Below, in pieces: positions 8,801 through 15,862 of a stretch of 64,000 nt of DNA. Source of the DNA: Streptomyces ambofaciens ATCC 23877 (GTDB lineage: Bacteria > Actinomycetota > Actinomycetes > Streptomycetales > Streptomycetaceae); the NCBI RefSeq assembly GCF_001267885.1, contig NZ_CP012382.1:5443001-5507000 (forward strand). Reading direction: 5' to 3'. Made by a program: the position numbers and the translations under genes. Below the pieces are notes generated by a model. It saw nothing but the letters and a program-made list of their open reading frames with translations. It searched no databases and had not been told where the DNA came from. The stretch's first letter is position 1. The number at the start of each line of letters is the position of its first letter.

Positions 8801-9843
8801 ACGATCTTCTCGGCCTCGGCGCGGGCGTCCGCGACCAGCTGCTCGGCCTCGGACCGGGTCGACTCGGCGTCCTTGGTGGCCTCGCCGACCAGCCGGGCGA
8901 CCTGCTCCTTGGCGGTGCGGGTGCGCTGCTCGTTGGTGGCCTCGGCGCTCGCCAGGGCCTTGGCCGCGGACTCCTTCGCCTCGGCGACCAGCTTCTCGGC
9001 CTCGGTCTGCGCCTTGCGCAGCGCCTCCTCGGCCTCGGACATGCGCTGCTCGGCGGCCCGGCTCAGCTCCTGGACCTGGCGGCGGGTGGACTCCGACTCG
9101 CTGGCGGTGGAACTGCGCAGCCGCTCGGCGTGGTCGGTGGCCTCCTGCGCCTGGGTGGAGGCGGCGTTCAGCAGGCGTTCGGCGTCCGTGCGGGCGCGGC
9201 GCAGGATCTGCTCGGCCTCGCCGCGCGCGCTCTCCGCGTCGCTCTGCAGCCGCTGCCTGGCCTCTGCCGTGAGCCGCTCGGCCTCCGCGCGGGCCGCGGC
9301 CAGGGCCTGCTCGGCCTCGGCCCGGGACTCGTCGAGCAGCCGGCGGGCCTGCTGCTCGGTGCGGGCCCGCAGCTGCTCGGCCCAGGCCACGTTCTCGTTG
9401 ACGTGCGACTCGACGGTCTGCCGGCGCTCGGCCAGCTCCTGGTCGAGCTGCTGGCGCCGGGTCACCGCCTCCTGGTGCAGCTCCGCCTGGAGCCGCGCCG
9501 CCTGCTCGGCGTGCTCCTGGAGGATGCGCTGCGTCTGCGCCCGGGCCTGGCTCAGCTCCCGTTCGGCGTCCGCGCGCAACTGGTCGGCCTGCGTCTGCGC
9601 GTTGCGCAGCAACTGCTCGGCCTGGTACCCGATGTCACCGCCGTCGAAGGCGGGCCGGGACATGATGGTGCGCCGCGCCTCGTGCAACTTGGCGCGCAGC
9701 ACCTCGACCTGGTAGCCGAGGTCCTCGGCGTGCTGGATCGCCTTTTCCCGCTCGGTCTTCAGCCGCTTCATCTCGGCCTCGAACCGAGAGAGGTGGTCGA
9801 CGTCAGCCGCCGGCTCTCGCTCCTGGCTCTCGTAGCCCCGCAC
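5860..9843 (-). CDS. scy: Scy, giant coiled-coil polarity scaffold
   Basis: This 1327-residue protein is almost entirely Ala/Glu/Arg coiled coil, with short recurring units such as AEAERLRTEA and AEAERVRAEA. These include long stretches of 51-residue (hendecad/quindecad-like) periodicity known for this family. The N-terminus (GYESQEREPAADVDHLSRFEAEMKRLK... within residues 2-30) and a non-repetitive C-terminus near GVKAGATVGAPRSG mark Scy. Scy organises the tip-organising centre with DivIVA and FilP and controls branching and ParA (family knowledge). I prefer GTG 9843 over the TTG at 9873; the result matches the expected length of about 1326. Codon use in the repeats produces long spurious open frames on the other strand. 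Confidence 0.93.
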   Translation of the reverse strand: MRGYESQEREPAADVDHLSRFEAEMKRLKTEREKAIQHAEDLGYQVEVLRAKLHEARRTIMSRPAFDGGDIGYQAEQLLRNAQTQADQLRADAERELSQARAQTQRILQEHAEQAARLQAELHQEAVTRRQQLDQELAERRQTVESHVNENVAWAEQLRARTEQQARRLLDESRAEAEQALAAARAEAERLTAEARQRLQSDAESARGEAEQILRRARTDAERLLNAASTQAQEATDHAERLRSSTASESESTRRQVQELSRAAEQRMSEAEEALRKAQTEAEKLVAEAKESAAKALASAEATNEQRTRTAKEQVARLVGEATKDAESTRSEAEQLVADARAEAEKIVAEAAEKARTLTAEESATQLSKAAKTAEDVLNKASEDAKRTTKAATEEAERIRTEAEAEADRLRAEAHDIAEQLKGAAKDDTKEYRAKTVELQEEARRLRGEAEQLRADAVAEGEKIRAEARKEAVAQIEEAAKTAEELLAKAKADADELRQSATADSEKVRTEAIERATTLRRQAEETLERTRAEAERHRAEAAQRVEELQAEAERAARELREETERAVEARQAEAAEELMRLQTEAEERRGAAEQALTEAREEGERIRREAAEESERLRAEAAERIRTLQQQAETEAERLRTEAAADASASRAEGEAVAVRLRSEASNEAERLKSEAQESADRVRAEAQTAAERIAAEASETLAAAQEEAARRRREAEETLGSARQEADQERERAREQSEELLASARKRVEEAQAEAVRLVEEADRRATEMVSAAEQHAQQVRESVAGLHEQAQEEITGLRSAAEHAAERTRREAEEEADRVRSDAYAERERASEDAGRLRREARDEAEAAKALAERTVSEAITEADRIRTDVSEHAQRVRTEASDAIAEAEQAASRTRADAREDANRIRSDAATQADTLITEARSEAERLTTETAAETDRIRTETVAEAERVRTEAANEAERVRAEALSEAERLTAETVAEADRVRAEAGARAEQLLSDATGEAERLRAEAAETVGSAQQHAERIRTEAERVRAEAAAEAERVTTAAREEAERTLDEARQDANKRRSEAAEQVDTLITETTAEADKLLTEAQQQAQKTTADAESQADTMVGAARSEAERIVSEATVEGNTRVEKARTDADELLVGARRDATAIRERAEELRERLTSEIEELHQRARREAAETMKSAGDRCDALVKAAEEQLAKAEAKAKELVSEANSEAGKVRIAAVKKAEGLLKEAEQKKATLVREAEELKAEAVREARATVEEGKRELETLVRRREDINAEISRVQDVLEALESFEAPTAGGKDGGVKAGATVGAPRSGGKSSDG

Positions 9844-10076
9844 TGCGCGGTCCCATCCGTCCCCTGGTCGCAAATCTTCCCGAACGGGCTCCGTCCGTCC
9901 GCCGGACGGGGCCCCCGGGGAATGGTGTCAGATCAACGGCGGAGCAGACGCTTCTGCCCCGGCGCCCGCCCCCCGAAACACGACCCCGGCGGTCCCGCCA
10001 CCACTGACGGCAGGACCGGGTCACCCTGGACTGAGCGGCGACCGCACCCAACCCTACCGGCCCATATGTACGAGGG

Positions 10077-10517
10077 TCAGTGCTCAGGTGTCTCAACGGC
10101 CGCCGATGTGACCAGTTCTGTCAGTACGCCATGGCAGTCCTTGGGGTGCAGGAAGGTGATCCGCGACCCCATGGAACCGCGCCGGGGCTCGTCGTACAGA
10201 ACGCGTACGCCCTTCTCCCGGATGTCCGCGGCGTCCGCGTCCACGTCCGCCGTACCGAACGCGATGTGGTGGACGCCCTCGCCGTTCTTGGCGAGCCACT
10301 TGCCGACCGCGGAGTCCTCGCGGGTCGGCTCCAGGAGCTGGAGGTACGAGGCGCCGCCGTCCGACGTACCGTTGATCTTGAGCATGGCCTCACGGACGCC
10401 CTGCTCCTCGTTGACCTCGGTGTGGAACACCTCGAAGCCATAGGTGGCACGGTAGAACTCGACGGTCGTGTCGAGGTCGCGGCAGGCGATTCCGATGTGG
10501 TCGATTCGCGTCAGCAT
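10077..10517 (-). CDS. mce: Methylmalonyl-CoA epimerase
   Basis: The 146-residue vicinal-oxygen-chelate protein starts LTRIDHIGIACRDLD and contains GVHHIAF and the C-terminal FLHPKDCHGVLTELV; the metal-binding His/Gln/Glu pattern is intact (DHIGIA, YLQLLEP, HHIAF, VLTEL). It interconverts the 2R and 2S forms of methylmalonyl-CoA in the cytoplasm, linking propionyl-CoA carboxylation to methylmalonyl-CoA mutase and supplying polyketide extender units. It is transcribed away from the acetyl-CoA acetyltransferase gene, with a 149-base shared promoter region. Confidence 0.93.
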   Translation of the reverse strand: MLTRIDHIGIACRDLDTTVEFYRATYGFEVFHTEVNEEQGVREAMLKINGTSDGGASYLQLLEPTREDSAVGKWLAKNGEGVHHIAFGTADVDADAADIREKGVRVLYDEPRRGSMGSRITFLHPKDCHGVLTELVTSAAVETPEH

Positions 10518-10609
10518 GGATTCAGTGCAGCGCTCCGGAGGTGGTTACGCAACGTGCGCGCGATCACACCGACGGCCGGGTGACGGGCGGCATACCGCTC
10601 AGTACATTC

Positions 10610-10629
10610 GAGTAAACCCTCGTTCACTC
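10610..10629. promoter_or_regulatory. Operator-like inverted repeat upstream of the thiolase gene
   Basis: GAGTAAAC (10610-10617), spacer CCTC, GTTCACTC (10622-10629): seven of eight arm positions are symmetrical. It lies 38 bases before the acetyltransferase start in the mce/thiolase intergenic region, overlapping the likely promoter. The form fits a TetR- or GntR-type fatty-acid regulator, which is inference. Confidence 0.4.
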
Positions 10630-10666
10630 CTCGGCCTGTGCGGGCCGGAAAAGGGGATCGCAGCTC

Positions 10667-11890
10667 ATGCCTTCTGGAACTTCTGACACCTCTGGAACGA
10701 ACGGCACGACCTCCGTCATCGTCGCGGGTGCCCGCACCCCGATGGGGCGGCTGCTCGGCTCGCTGAAGTCCTTCTCCGGGGCGGACCTCGGCGGCTTCGC
10801 GATCAAGGCCGCCCTCGACCGGGCGGGGATCGGCGGCGACCAGGTCCAGTACGTGATCATGGGCCAGGTCCTGCAGGCCGGCGCCGGCCAGATCCCGGCC
10901 CGCCAGGCCGCCGTCAAGGCCGGCATCCCGATGAACGTCCCGGCCCTGACGATCAACAAGGTCTGCCTCTCCGGCCTCGACGCCATCGCCCTCGCCGACC
11001 AGCTCATTCGCGCCGGTGAATTCGACGTGATCGTCGCCGGCGGCCAGGAGTCCATGACCAACGCCCCGCACCTGCTGCCGAAGTCCCGCGAGGGCTACAA
11101 GTACGGCGCGGTGCAGATGCTCGACGCCATGGCGCACGACGGTCTGACCGACTCCTTCGAGGGCATCGCCATGGGCGAGTCCACCGAGAAGCACAACACC
11201 CGCCTCGGCATCGAGCGCGCGGCCCAGGACGAGATCGCCGCCCTGTCCCACCAGCGCGCCGCCGCCGCCCAGAAGAACGGCGTCTACGAGGCCGAGATCA
11301 CCCCGGTCGAGATCCCGCAGCGCAAGGGCGACCCGGTGGTCTTCAGCAAGGACGAGGGCATCCGCGGCGACACCACCGCCGAGTCGCTCGGCAAGCTGCG
11401 CCCGGCCTTCTCCAAGGACGGCACGATCACCGCCGGCTCCTCCTCGCAGATCTCCGACGGCGCGGCGGCCGTGGTCGTCATGAGCAAGGCCAAGGCGCAG
11501 GAGCTGGGCCTGGAGTGGATCGCGGAGATCGGCGCGCACGGCAATGTCGCCGGGCCGGACAACTCTTTGCAGTCGCAGCCCTCCAACGCCATCCGGCACG
11601 CCCTGAAGAAGGAGGGCCTGGAGGTCGGGGACCTCGACCTGATCGAGATCAACGAGGCGTTCGCGGCCGTCGCCGTGCAGTCAATGAAGGACCTCGGCGT
11701 CTCCACCGAAAAGGTGAACGTCAACGGTGGCGCCATTGCCCTGGGACACCCGATCGGCATGTCCGGTGCCCGGCTCGTGCTGCACCTGGCCCTGGAGCTG
11801 AAGCGGCGCGGCGGCGGGATCGGCGCGGCGGCGCTGTGCGGCGGTGGCGGTCAGGGCGACGCGCTGATCGTCCGGGTGCCCGGGGCCTGA
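10667..11890 (+). CDS. Acetyl-CoA acetyltransferase (thiolase)
   Basis: The 407-residue protein has the thiolase signatures: active-site cysteine in [35 protein letters not shown] with the catalytic histidine, and the final [12 protein letters not shown] with the second cysteine. It condenses or cleaves acetoacetyl-CoA (or longer 3-ketoacyl-CoA) in the cytoplasm and feeds acetyl-CoA, ethylmalonyl-CoA or mevalonate-type routes. Start ATG 10667 follows AAGGGGA. It is followed after 45 bases by meaB in the same direction, suggesting a shared transcript. Confidence 0.94.
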   Translation: MPSGTSDTSGTNGTTSVIVAGARTPMGRLLGSLKSFSGADLGGFAIKAALDRAGIGGDQVQYVIMGQVLQAGAGQIPARQAAVKAGIPMNVPALTINKVCLSGLDAIALADQLIRAGEFDVIVAGGQESMTNAPHLLPKSREGYKYGAVQMLDAMAHDGLTDSFEGIAMGESTEKHNTRLGIERAAQDEIAALSHQRAAAAQKNGVYEAEITPVEIPQRKGDPVVFSKDEGIRGDTTAESLGKLRPAFSKDGTITAGSSSQISDGAAAVVVMSKAKAQELGLEWIAEIGAHGNVAGPDNSLQSQPSNAIRHALKKEGLEVGDLDLIEINEAFAAVAVQSMKDLGVSTEKVNVNGGAIALGHPIGMSGARLVLHLALELKRRGGGIGAAALCGGGGQGDALIVRVPGA

Positions 11891-11935
11891 GCGCCGCGCG
11901 GCACGACTACTGACGGAACGTAGCTGAACGGAGCT

Positions 11936-12895
11936 GTGATGCAGGACGTCTCCTCGCTGGTGGCCCAGGCCAGGGAAGGCCGGCCGCGGGCCGTGGCCAG
12001 GCTGATCTCGCTGGTGGAGGGGGCGTCCCCGCAGCTCAGGGAGGTCATGGAAACGCTCGCGCCGCTGACCGGCGGGGCGTACGTGGTCGGACTGACCGGT
12101 TCGCCGGGCGTCGGCAAGTCCACCTCCACCTCGGCGCTGGTGACGGCGTACCGCAAGCAGGGCAGGCGGGTCGGCGTGCTCGCCGTCGACCCGTCGTCCC
12201 CCTTCTCCGGGGGCGCCCTGCTCGGCGACCGCGTCCGGATGTCGGAGCACGCCTCCGACCCGGGCGTCTACATCCGCTCGATGGCCACCCGCGGCCACCT
12301 CGGCGGCCTCGCGTGGGCCGCCCCGCAGGCCATCCGGGTCCTCGACGCGGCGGGCTGCGAGGTGATCCTGGTCGAGACGGTGGGCGTCGGCCAGTCGGAG
12401 GTCGAGATCGCCTCCCAGGCCGACACCTCCGTCGTCCTCCTCGCCCCGGGCATGGGCGACGGCATCCAGGCCGCCAAGGCCGGGATCCTGGAGATCGGCG
12501 ACGTCTACGTGGTCAACAAGGCCGACCGCGACGGCGCGGACGCGACCGCCCGCGAGCTGAACCACATGCTGGGCCTCGGCGAGTCCCGCGGCCCCGGCGA
12601 CTGGCGCCCGCCGATCGTCAAGACGGTCGCCGCGCGCGGCGAGGGCGTCGACGAGGTCGTCGAGGCCCTGGAGAAGCACCGCGCCTGGATGGAGGAGCGG
12701 GACGTCCTGGCCGAACGCCGCCGGGCCCGCGCCGCCCGCGAGGTCGAGACGATCGCCGTCACCACCCTGCGCGAACGCATCGGCGACCTGCACGGCGACC
12801 GCCGCCTCGGCGCTCTCGCGGATCGCATCGTGGCGGGTGAACTGGACCCCTACCGCGCGGCGGACGAACTGGTGGCGGGGCTCACGAGCGGCTGA
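11936..12895 (+). CDS. meaB: MeaB/ArgK-type GTPase chaperone of acyl-CoA mutases
   Basis: The ~319-residue G3E-family GTPase has P-loop GSPGVGKST, the ETVGVGQSE switch, and NKAD guanine-specificity motif (VVNKADRDGAD). MeaB proteins protect B12-dependent methylmalonyl-CoA or isobutyryl-CoA mutases, gating adenosylcobalamin loading and replacing damaged cofactor. It lies between the thiolase and the MFS gene and about 9 kb from icmA, one plausible client. Two starts are adjacent, GTG 11936 and ATG 11939, and the sequence does not decide between them. Confidence 0.93.
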   Translation: MMQDVSSLVAQAREGRPRAVARLISLVEGASPQLREVMETLAPLTGGAYVVGLTGSPGVGKSTSTSALVTAYRKQGRRVGVLAVDPSSPFSGGALLGDRVRMSEHASDPGVYIRSMATRGHLGGLAWAAPQAIRVLDAAGCEVILVETVGVGQSEVEIASQADTSVVLLAPGMGDGIQAAKAGILEIGDVYVVNKADRDGADATARELNHMLGLGESRGPGDWRPPIVKTVAARGEGVDEVVEALEKHRAWMEERDVLAERRRARAAREVETIAVTTLRERIGDLHGDRRLGALADRIVAGELDPYRAADELVAGLTSG

Positions 12896-12937
12896 GGCCG
12901 CCCCGGAAAAGCAGGCGCGGACGCGGAGCCGCGCTGG

Positions 12938-12970
12938 TACGTTGACCGCGTGTTCCTCCTCTTGGCCTAG
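12938..12970 (+). promoter_or_regulatory. Leaderless six-codon leader ORF with its -10 box
   Basis: GTG at 12950 opens a tiny frame encoding (f)Met-Phe-Leu-Leu-Leu-Ala and stops at TAG (12968-12970). The hexamer TACGTT at 12938-12943, preceded by TGG, is spaced so that transcription would start at or within a base of that GTG. The peptide would therefore be read from a leaderless mRNA. A perfect 9-base-pair hairpin follows ten bases after the stop, and the MFS gene starts 85 bases after it. This is the layout of ribosome-sensing attenuators ahead of antibiotic-resistance genes in actinobacteria. Confidence 0.5.
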
Positions 12971-12980
12971 GGCCCGCCCC

Positions 12981-13013
12981 GCACGCGACCGCCGCTGTCC
13001 GGCCGTCGCGTGC
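12981..13013 (+). terminator. Attenuator-like hairpin before the MFS gene
   Basis: GCACGCGAC (12981-12989) pairs perfectly with GTCGCGTGC (13003-13011... shifted at most two bases), leaving a loop of about 13-15 bases. It sits between the six-codon leader ORF and the MFS start. There is only a weak T-run (CCCCTTT, 13022-13028), so it could act as a terminator, as a pause, or as a block on the ribosome site. Confidence 0.45.
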
Positions 13014-13055
13014 TTCGGCGTCCCCTTTCCGGCCTCGTCCTGAGGAACCTCTCGT

Positions 13056-14387
13056 ATGTCCACGCACGCCGCGCGGCCCTCGTACGCCGCCGTCCTCCGC
13101 GTCCCCCACGCCTGCCGCACCTTCGTGGCCGCCCTCGTCGGCCGGCTCTCGTACGGCACGGTCTCCCTCGCGCTGATGCTCTCCGTGACCCGGTCCACCG
13201 GGTCGTACGCCGTGGCCGGCACGGTCATGGCCGTCTTCGGCGCCACCGGCGTCTTCCTGTCCCCCTACCGCGCGGCCCTCGTCGACCGGTACGGCCCGCG
13301 CCGGGCCCTGCTGCCCATGGCGCTGCTGTACGCCGCCCTGCTCTGCGCGCTGGCGGCGGCGTGCTGGCGGCCGGGCACGCCGGCCGCCGTCCTCGCGGTG
13401 ACCGCCGCCCTCGCCGGCGCCTGTACGCCCCCGCTCGGTCCCACGATGCGGGCGGTGTGGGCCGAACTGCTCCCGGACCGGGCGATGGTGCAGCGCGCCT
13501 ACAGCCTGGACGGGGTCGCCGAGGAACTGCTCTTCGTCTCCGGCCCGCTCCTGGTCGGTCTGGTGATCGGCTTCGCCCCGCCGGCCGCCGGCGTCCTGCT
13601 CAGCGCGCTGCTGGTGGCGGTGGGCACGCTGGCGTTCGTCACGTCACCGGCGGCGGGCGCGCTGCGTCCGGCGGGGCGGCCGAACGACGGCGTCCCGGCG
13701 GACGGACGAGGCCGCACGGGGCAGTGGCGGTCCCTGCTGCAACCCGTCGTCGTCGCGGCGGGCGTCGGCGTGGCGGTCAGCGCCGTCGACCTCCTCGTCG
13801 TCGCCTTCGCGGGGCAGCGCGGGCTCGGCGGCGGCACCGTCGCCTGGGTACTGGCGGCGCTGTCGGCGGGCAGCGCGGTCGGCGGGCTGCTGAACGGCGC
13901 CGTCGACTGGAGCTCGTCCGCCCGGGCCCGGCTTCCGTTCCTCACGGCCGGGCTCGGCCTGTGTCTGGCCGCGGCGGGACTGGCCCCCGGCGTCGGCGCG
14001 CTCGTCGTGGCCGTCGCCTGCGCGGGACTGTTCGTGGCCCCGGCGCTGACGACGGCCTACCTGATCGCCGACGAGGGCGCGGCGCCCGGCTTCCGGACCA
14101 GGGCCGGCGCCTGGTGCAACACGGCCGTGAACGGCGGCATGGCGGCCGGCGCCGCCGCGGTGGGCCTGCTGGTGGAACGGCTGCCGCTGCCGGTGTGCTT
14201 CGCGGTGTCCGGCGCGGTCGCCCTGGCGGCGGCGCTGGTCCCGGGGCGCCGCCGCCCTCGGCCGGCCGGTCGGCCGGCCGAGCGGCCGGGGCCGCTCAGT
14301 CGTCGTCCGAGCCCGAGTCGTCCGCGTCGTCGGAGTCGTCGGAGCGCGAGTCGTCGGAGTGCGAGTCGTGCGAGCGGTCGGCCGTGA
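13056..14387 (+). CDS. MFS transporter (putative drug or metabolite exporter)
   Basis: The 443-residue protein has about twelve hydrophobic segments and the MFS A-like motif around LVDRYGPRRALLPM (residues 68-85), with a second half resembling it after residue 225. It is predicted to lie in the cytoplasmic membrane as a proton-driven exporter; the substrate cannot be read from sequence. The last ~35 residues are Arg/Ser/Pro-rich because the frame runs 92 bases into the opposite-strand PepSY gene; a shorter functional end is possible. The leader ORF and hairpin upstream suggest expression induced by something that slows ribosomes. Confidence 0.87.
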   Translation: MSTHAARPSYAAVLRVPHACRTFVAALVGRLSYGTVSLALMLSVTRSTGSYAVAGTVMAVFGATGVFLSPYRAALVDRYGPRRALLPMALLYAALLCALAAACWRPGTPAAVLAVTAALAGACTPPLGPTMRAVWAELLPDRAMVQRAYSLDGVAEELLFVSGPLLVGLVIGFAPPAAGVLLSALLVAVGTLAFVTSPAAGALRPAGRPNDGVPADGRGRTGQWRSLLQPVVVAAGVGVAVSAVDLLVVAFAGQRGLGGGTVAWVLAALSAGSAVGGLLNGAVDWSSSARARLPFLTAGLGLCLAAAGLAPGVGALVVAVACAGLFVAPALTTAYLIADEGAAPGFRTRAGAWCNTAVNGGMAAGAAAVGLLVERLPLPVCFAVSGAVALAAALVPGRRRPRPAGRPAERPGPLSRRPSPSRPRRRSRRSASRRSASRASGRP

Positions 14388-15006
14388 CCTCGCCGGTCCT
14401 CGGGTCGACGCGCCAGTCCTGCTCGGCCTTGCCCGAGGCACGGGTCTCGACCTCCCAGGCCGTCTCGCCGTCGCCGTGGTGACCGTCCTCGTCCAGCTCG
14501 ACGGAGGTCACGGTGCCGTGGCCGGACGCCGCCCGCACGGCCTCGGCGGCGTCCACGGACGTGCCCTTCAGGGCGGCCCGCACCTCGTCGGTGTCGTCCT
14601 CGTCGTCCGTCTGAGAGCCGAGGACCTTGCCGGAGGCCGGGTCGATCCGGACGCTGTGCCACGTGCCGTCGCCGGAGAGGACGTCGACCTCCCAGGCGGC
14701 GCGCTCGCCGTCGTCTCCGCCGTCCAGGTCGGCGGAGACGGCGGTGCCCGGCGTCTTCTTCAGCGCGGCGGCGAGGGCGTCGGCCGCCGTCACCTTCGCG
14801 GAGGCGGCGCGGGCGGCGTCGTCGCGGTCGTCGGCGTCGGCGTCGTCGGCGGTGTCGTCCCCGTCGTCGGACGAGGAGCCCCTCACGTCCGCCTGACCCG
14901 ACGCTTTCCCCGGGTCGTCCTCGCCCGAGGTGGCCAGGGCCGTCGCCGTACCGCCCCCGATCAGTGCGGCGGCGGTGACGGCGGCGATCACGATGTTGCG
15001 CTTCAT
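14296..15006 (-). CDS. Secreted double-PepSY protein with Asp-rich segments
   Basis: The 236-residue protein has a signal peptide (MKRNIVIAAVTAAALIGGGTATALA), an Asp-rich linker at roughly residues 45-65, two PepSY repeats (about 66-125 and 135-205, each ending in the RxDPxxGxV motif), and an Asp/Ser-rich C-terminus. PepSY domains are small extracytoplasmic modules linked to peptidase inhibition or cell-envelope sensing. It is divergent from the two-component system at 15140-17301, a common arrangement in Streptomyces in which the regulator controls the PepSY gene. Its 3' end overlaps the MFS gene by 92 bases. Confidence 0.88.
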   Translation of the reverse strand: MKRNIVIAAVTAAALIGGGTATALATSGEDDPGKASGQADVRGSSSDDGDDTADDADADDRDDAARAASAKVTAADALAAALKKTPGTAVSADLDGGDDGERAAWEVDVLSGDGTWHSVRIDPASGKVLGSQTDDEDDTDEVRAALKGTSVDAAEAVRAASGHGTVTSVELDEDGHHGDGETAWEVETRASGKAEQDWRVDPRTGEVTADRSHDSHSDDSRSDDSDDADDSGSDDD

Positions 15007-15079
15007 GCGGTTCCTCCCGAGTCGTACAAGGCCGGTCGAGTCGCTGTGCTTTCGACACCCTCACTGTCCGGGACGGACG

Positions 15080-15116
15080 CTGAGGCCAAGCTGAAGCCGC
15101 CTGAAGGGATCTTCAG
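15080..15116. promoter_or_regulatory. Phased CTGAAG repeats: likely response-regulator binding site
   Basis: CTGAGG (15080), CTGAAG (15091), CTGAAG (15101) and the inverted CTTCAG (15111) start 11, 10 and 10 bases apart, once per DNA turn. They lie between the PepSY gene and the response-regulator gene. OmpR-family regulators bind direct repeats with this period, so autoregulation and control of the PepSY gene are likely. Confidence 0.6.
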
Positions 15117-15139
15117 CTCGCCTTTGCCACTCTTGTCCC

Positions 15140-15862
15140 ATGCACCCACCCGTCGCCCACCACCACCCCGCCGGAGGCGCTTCGCGCCGCCCCTCCCGAC
15201 TGCTGATCGTGGAGGACGAGAAGCGCCTGGCCGTGTCGCTCGCCCGGGGCCTGACCGCCGAGGGCTACGCCGTGGACGTCGTCCACGACGGCCGGGAGGG
15301 CCTGCACCGGGCCGGCGAGGGTGCGTACGACCTCGTCATCCTCGACATCATGCTGCCGGGCCTCAACGGCTACCGCGTCTGCGCCGCCCTGCGCGCCGCC
15401 GGCCACGAGGTGCCGATCCTGATGCTCACCGCCAAGGACGGGGAGTACGACGAGGCGGAGGGCCTGGACACGGGCGCGGACGACTACCTCACCAAGCCCT
15501 TCTCCTACGTCGTCCTCGTCGCCCGCGTCAAAGCCCTCTTGCGGCGGCGGGCCCAGGCCGCCGGGGCGTCGCCCGTGCACGTCCACGGGGACCTGAAGGT
15601 CGACACCGCCGCCCGGCGGGTCTTCCTGGGCGAGCGGGAGGTCACCCTCACCGCGAAGGAGTTCGCCGTCCTGGAGCAGCTCGTGCTGCGGGCCGGACAG
15701 GTCGTGTCCAAGGCGGAGATCCTGGAGCACGTCTGGGACTTCGCCTACGACGGCGACCCCAACATCGTCGAGGTGTACGTCAGCGCCCTGCGGCGCAAGC
15801 TGAGCGCCGGCCTCATCCGGACCGTGCGCGGCGCCGGTTACCGGCTGGAGGACGAGCGATGA
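15140..15862 (+). CDS. OmpR/PhoB-type response regulator
   Basis: The 240-residue protein has a receiver domain (LLIVEDEKRL; phospho-acceptor Asp69 in VILDIMLPG; Lys in TKPF) and a winged-helix DNA-binding domain (about 140-235, with LTAKEFAVLEQL, RTVRGAGYRLE). It would be phosphorylated by the kinase encoded at 15859. The two genes overlap by ATGA. Candidate binding repeats lie just upstream at 15080-15116. The pair resembles CseB/CutR-type systems that respond to envelope or redox stress; the stimulus here is unknown. Confidence 0.94.
   Translation: MHPPVAHHHPAGGASRRPSRLLIVEDEKRLAVSLARGLTAEGYAVDVVHDGREGLHRAGEGAYDLVILDIMLPGLNGYRVCAALRAAGHEVPILMLTAKDGEYDEAEGLDTGADDYLTKPFSYVVLVARVKALLRRRAQAAGASPVHVHGDLKVDTAARRVFLGEREVTLTAKEFAVLEQLVLRAGQVVSKAEILEHVWDFAYDGDPNIVEVYVSALRRKLSAGLIRTVRGAGYRLEDER

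Noticed and set aside
6328..10443. Very long plus-strand frames (over 1300 codons) opposite scy
   Set aside because: They are the antisense of Scy's repetitive coiled-coil codons and have Leu/Gly/Arg shadow composition.
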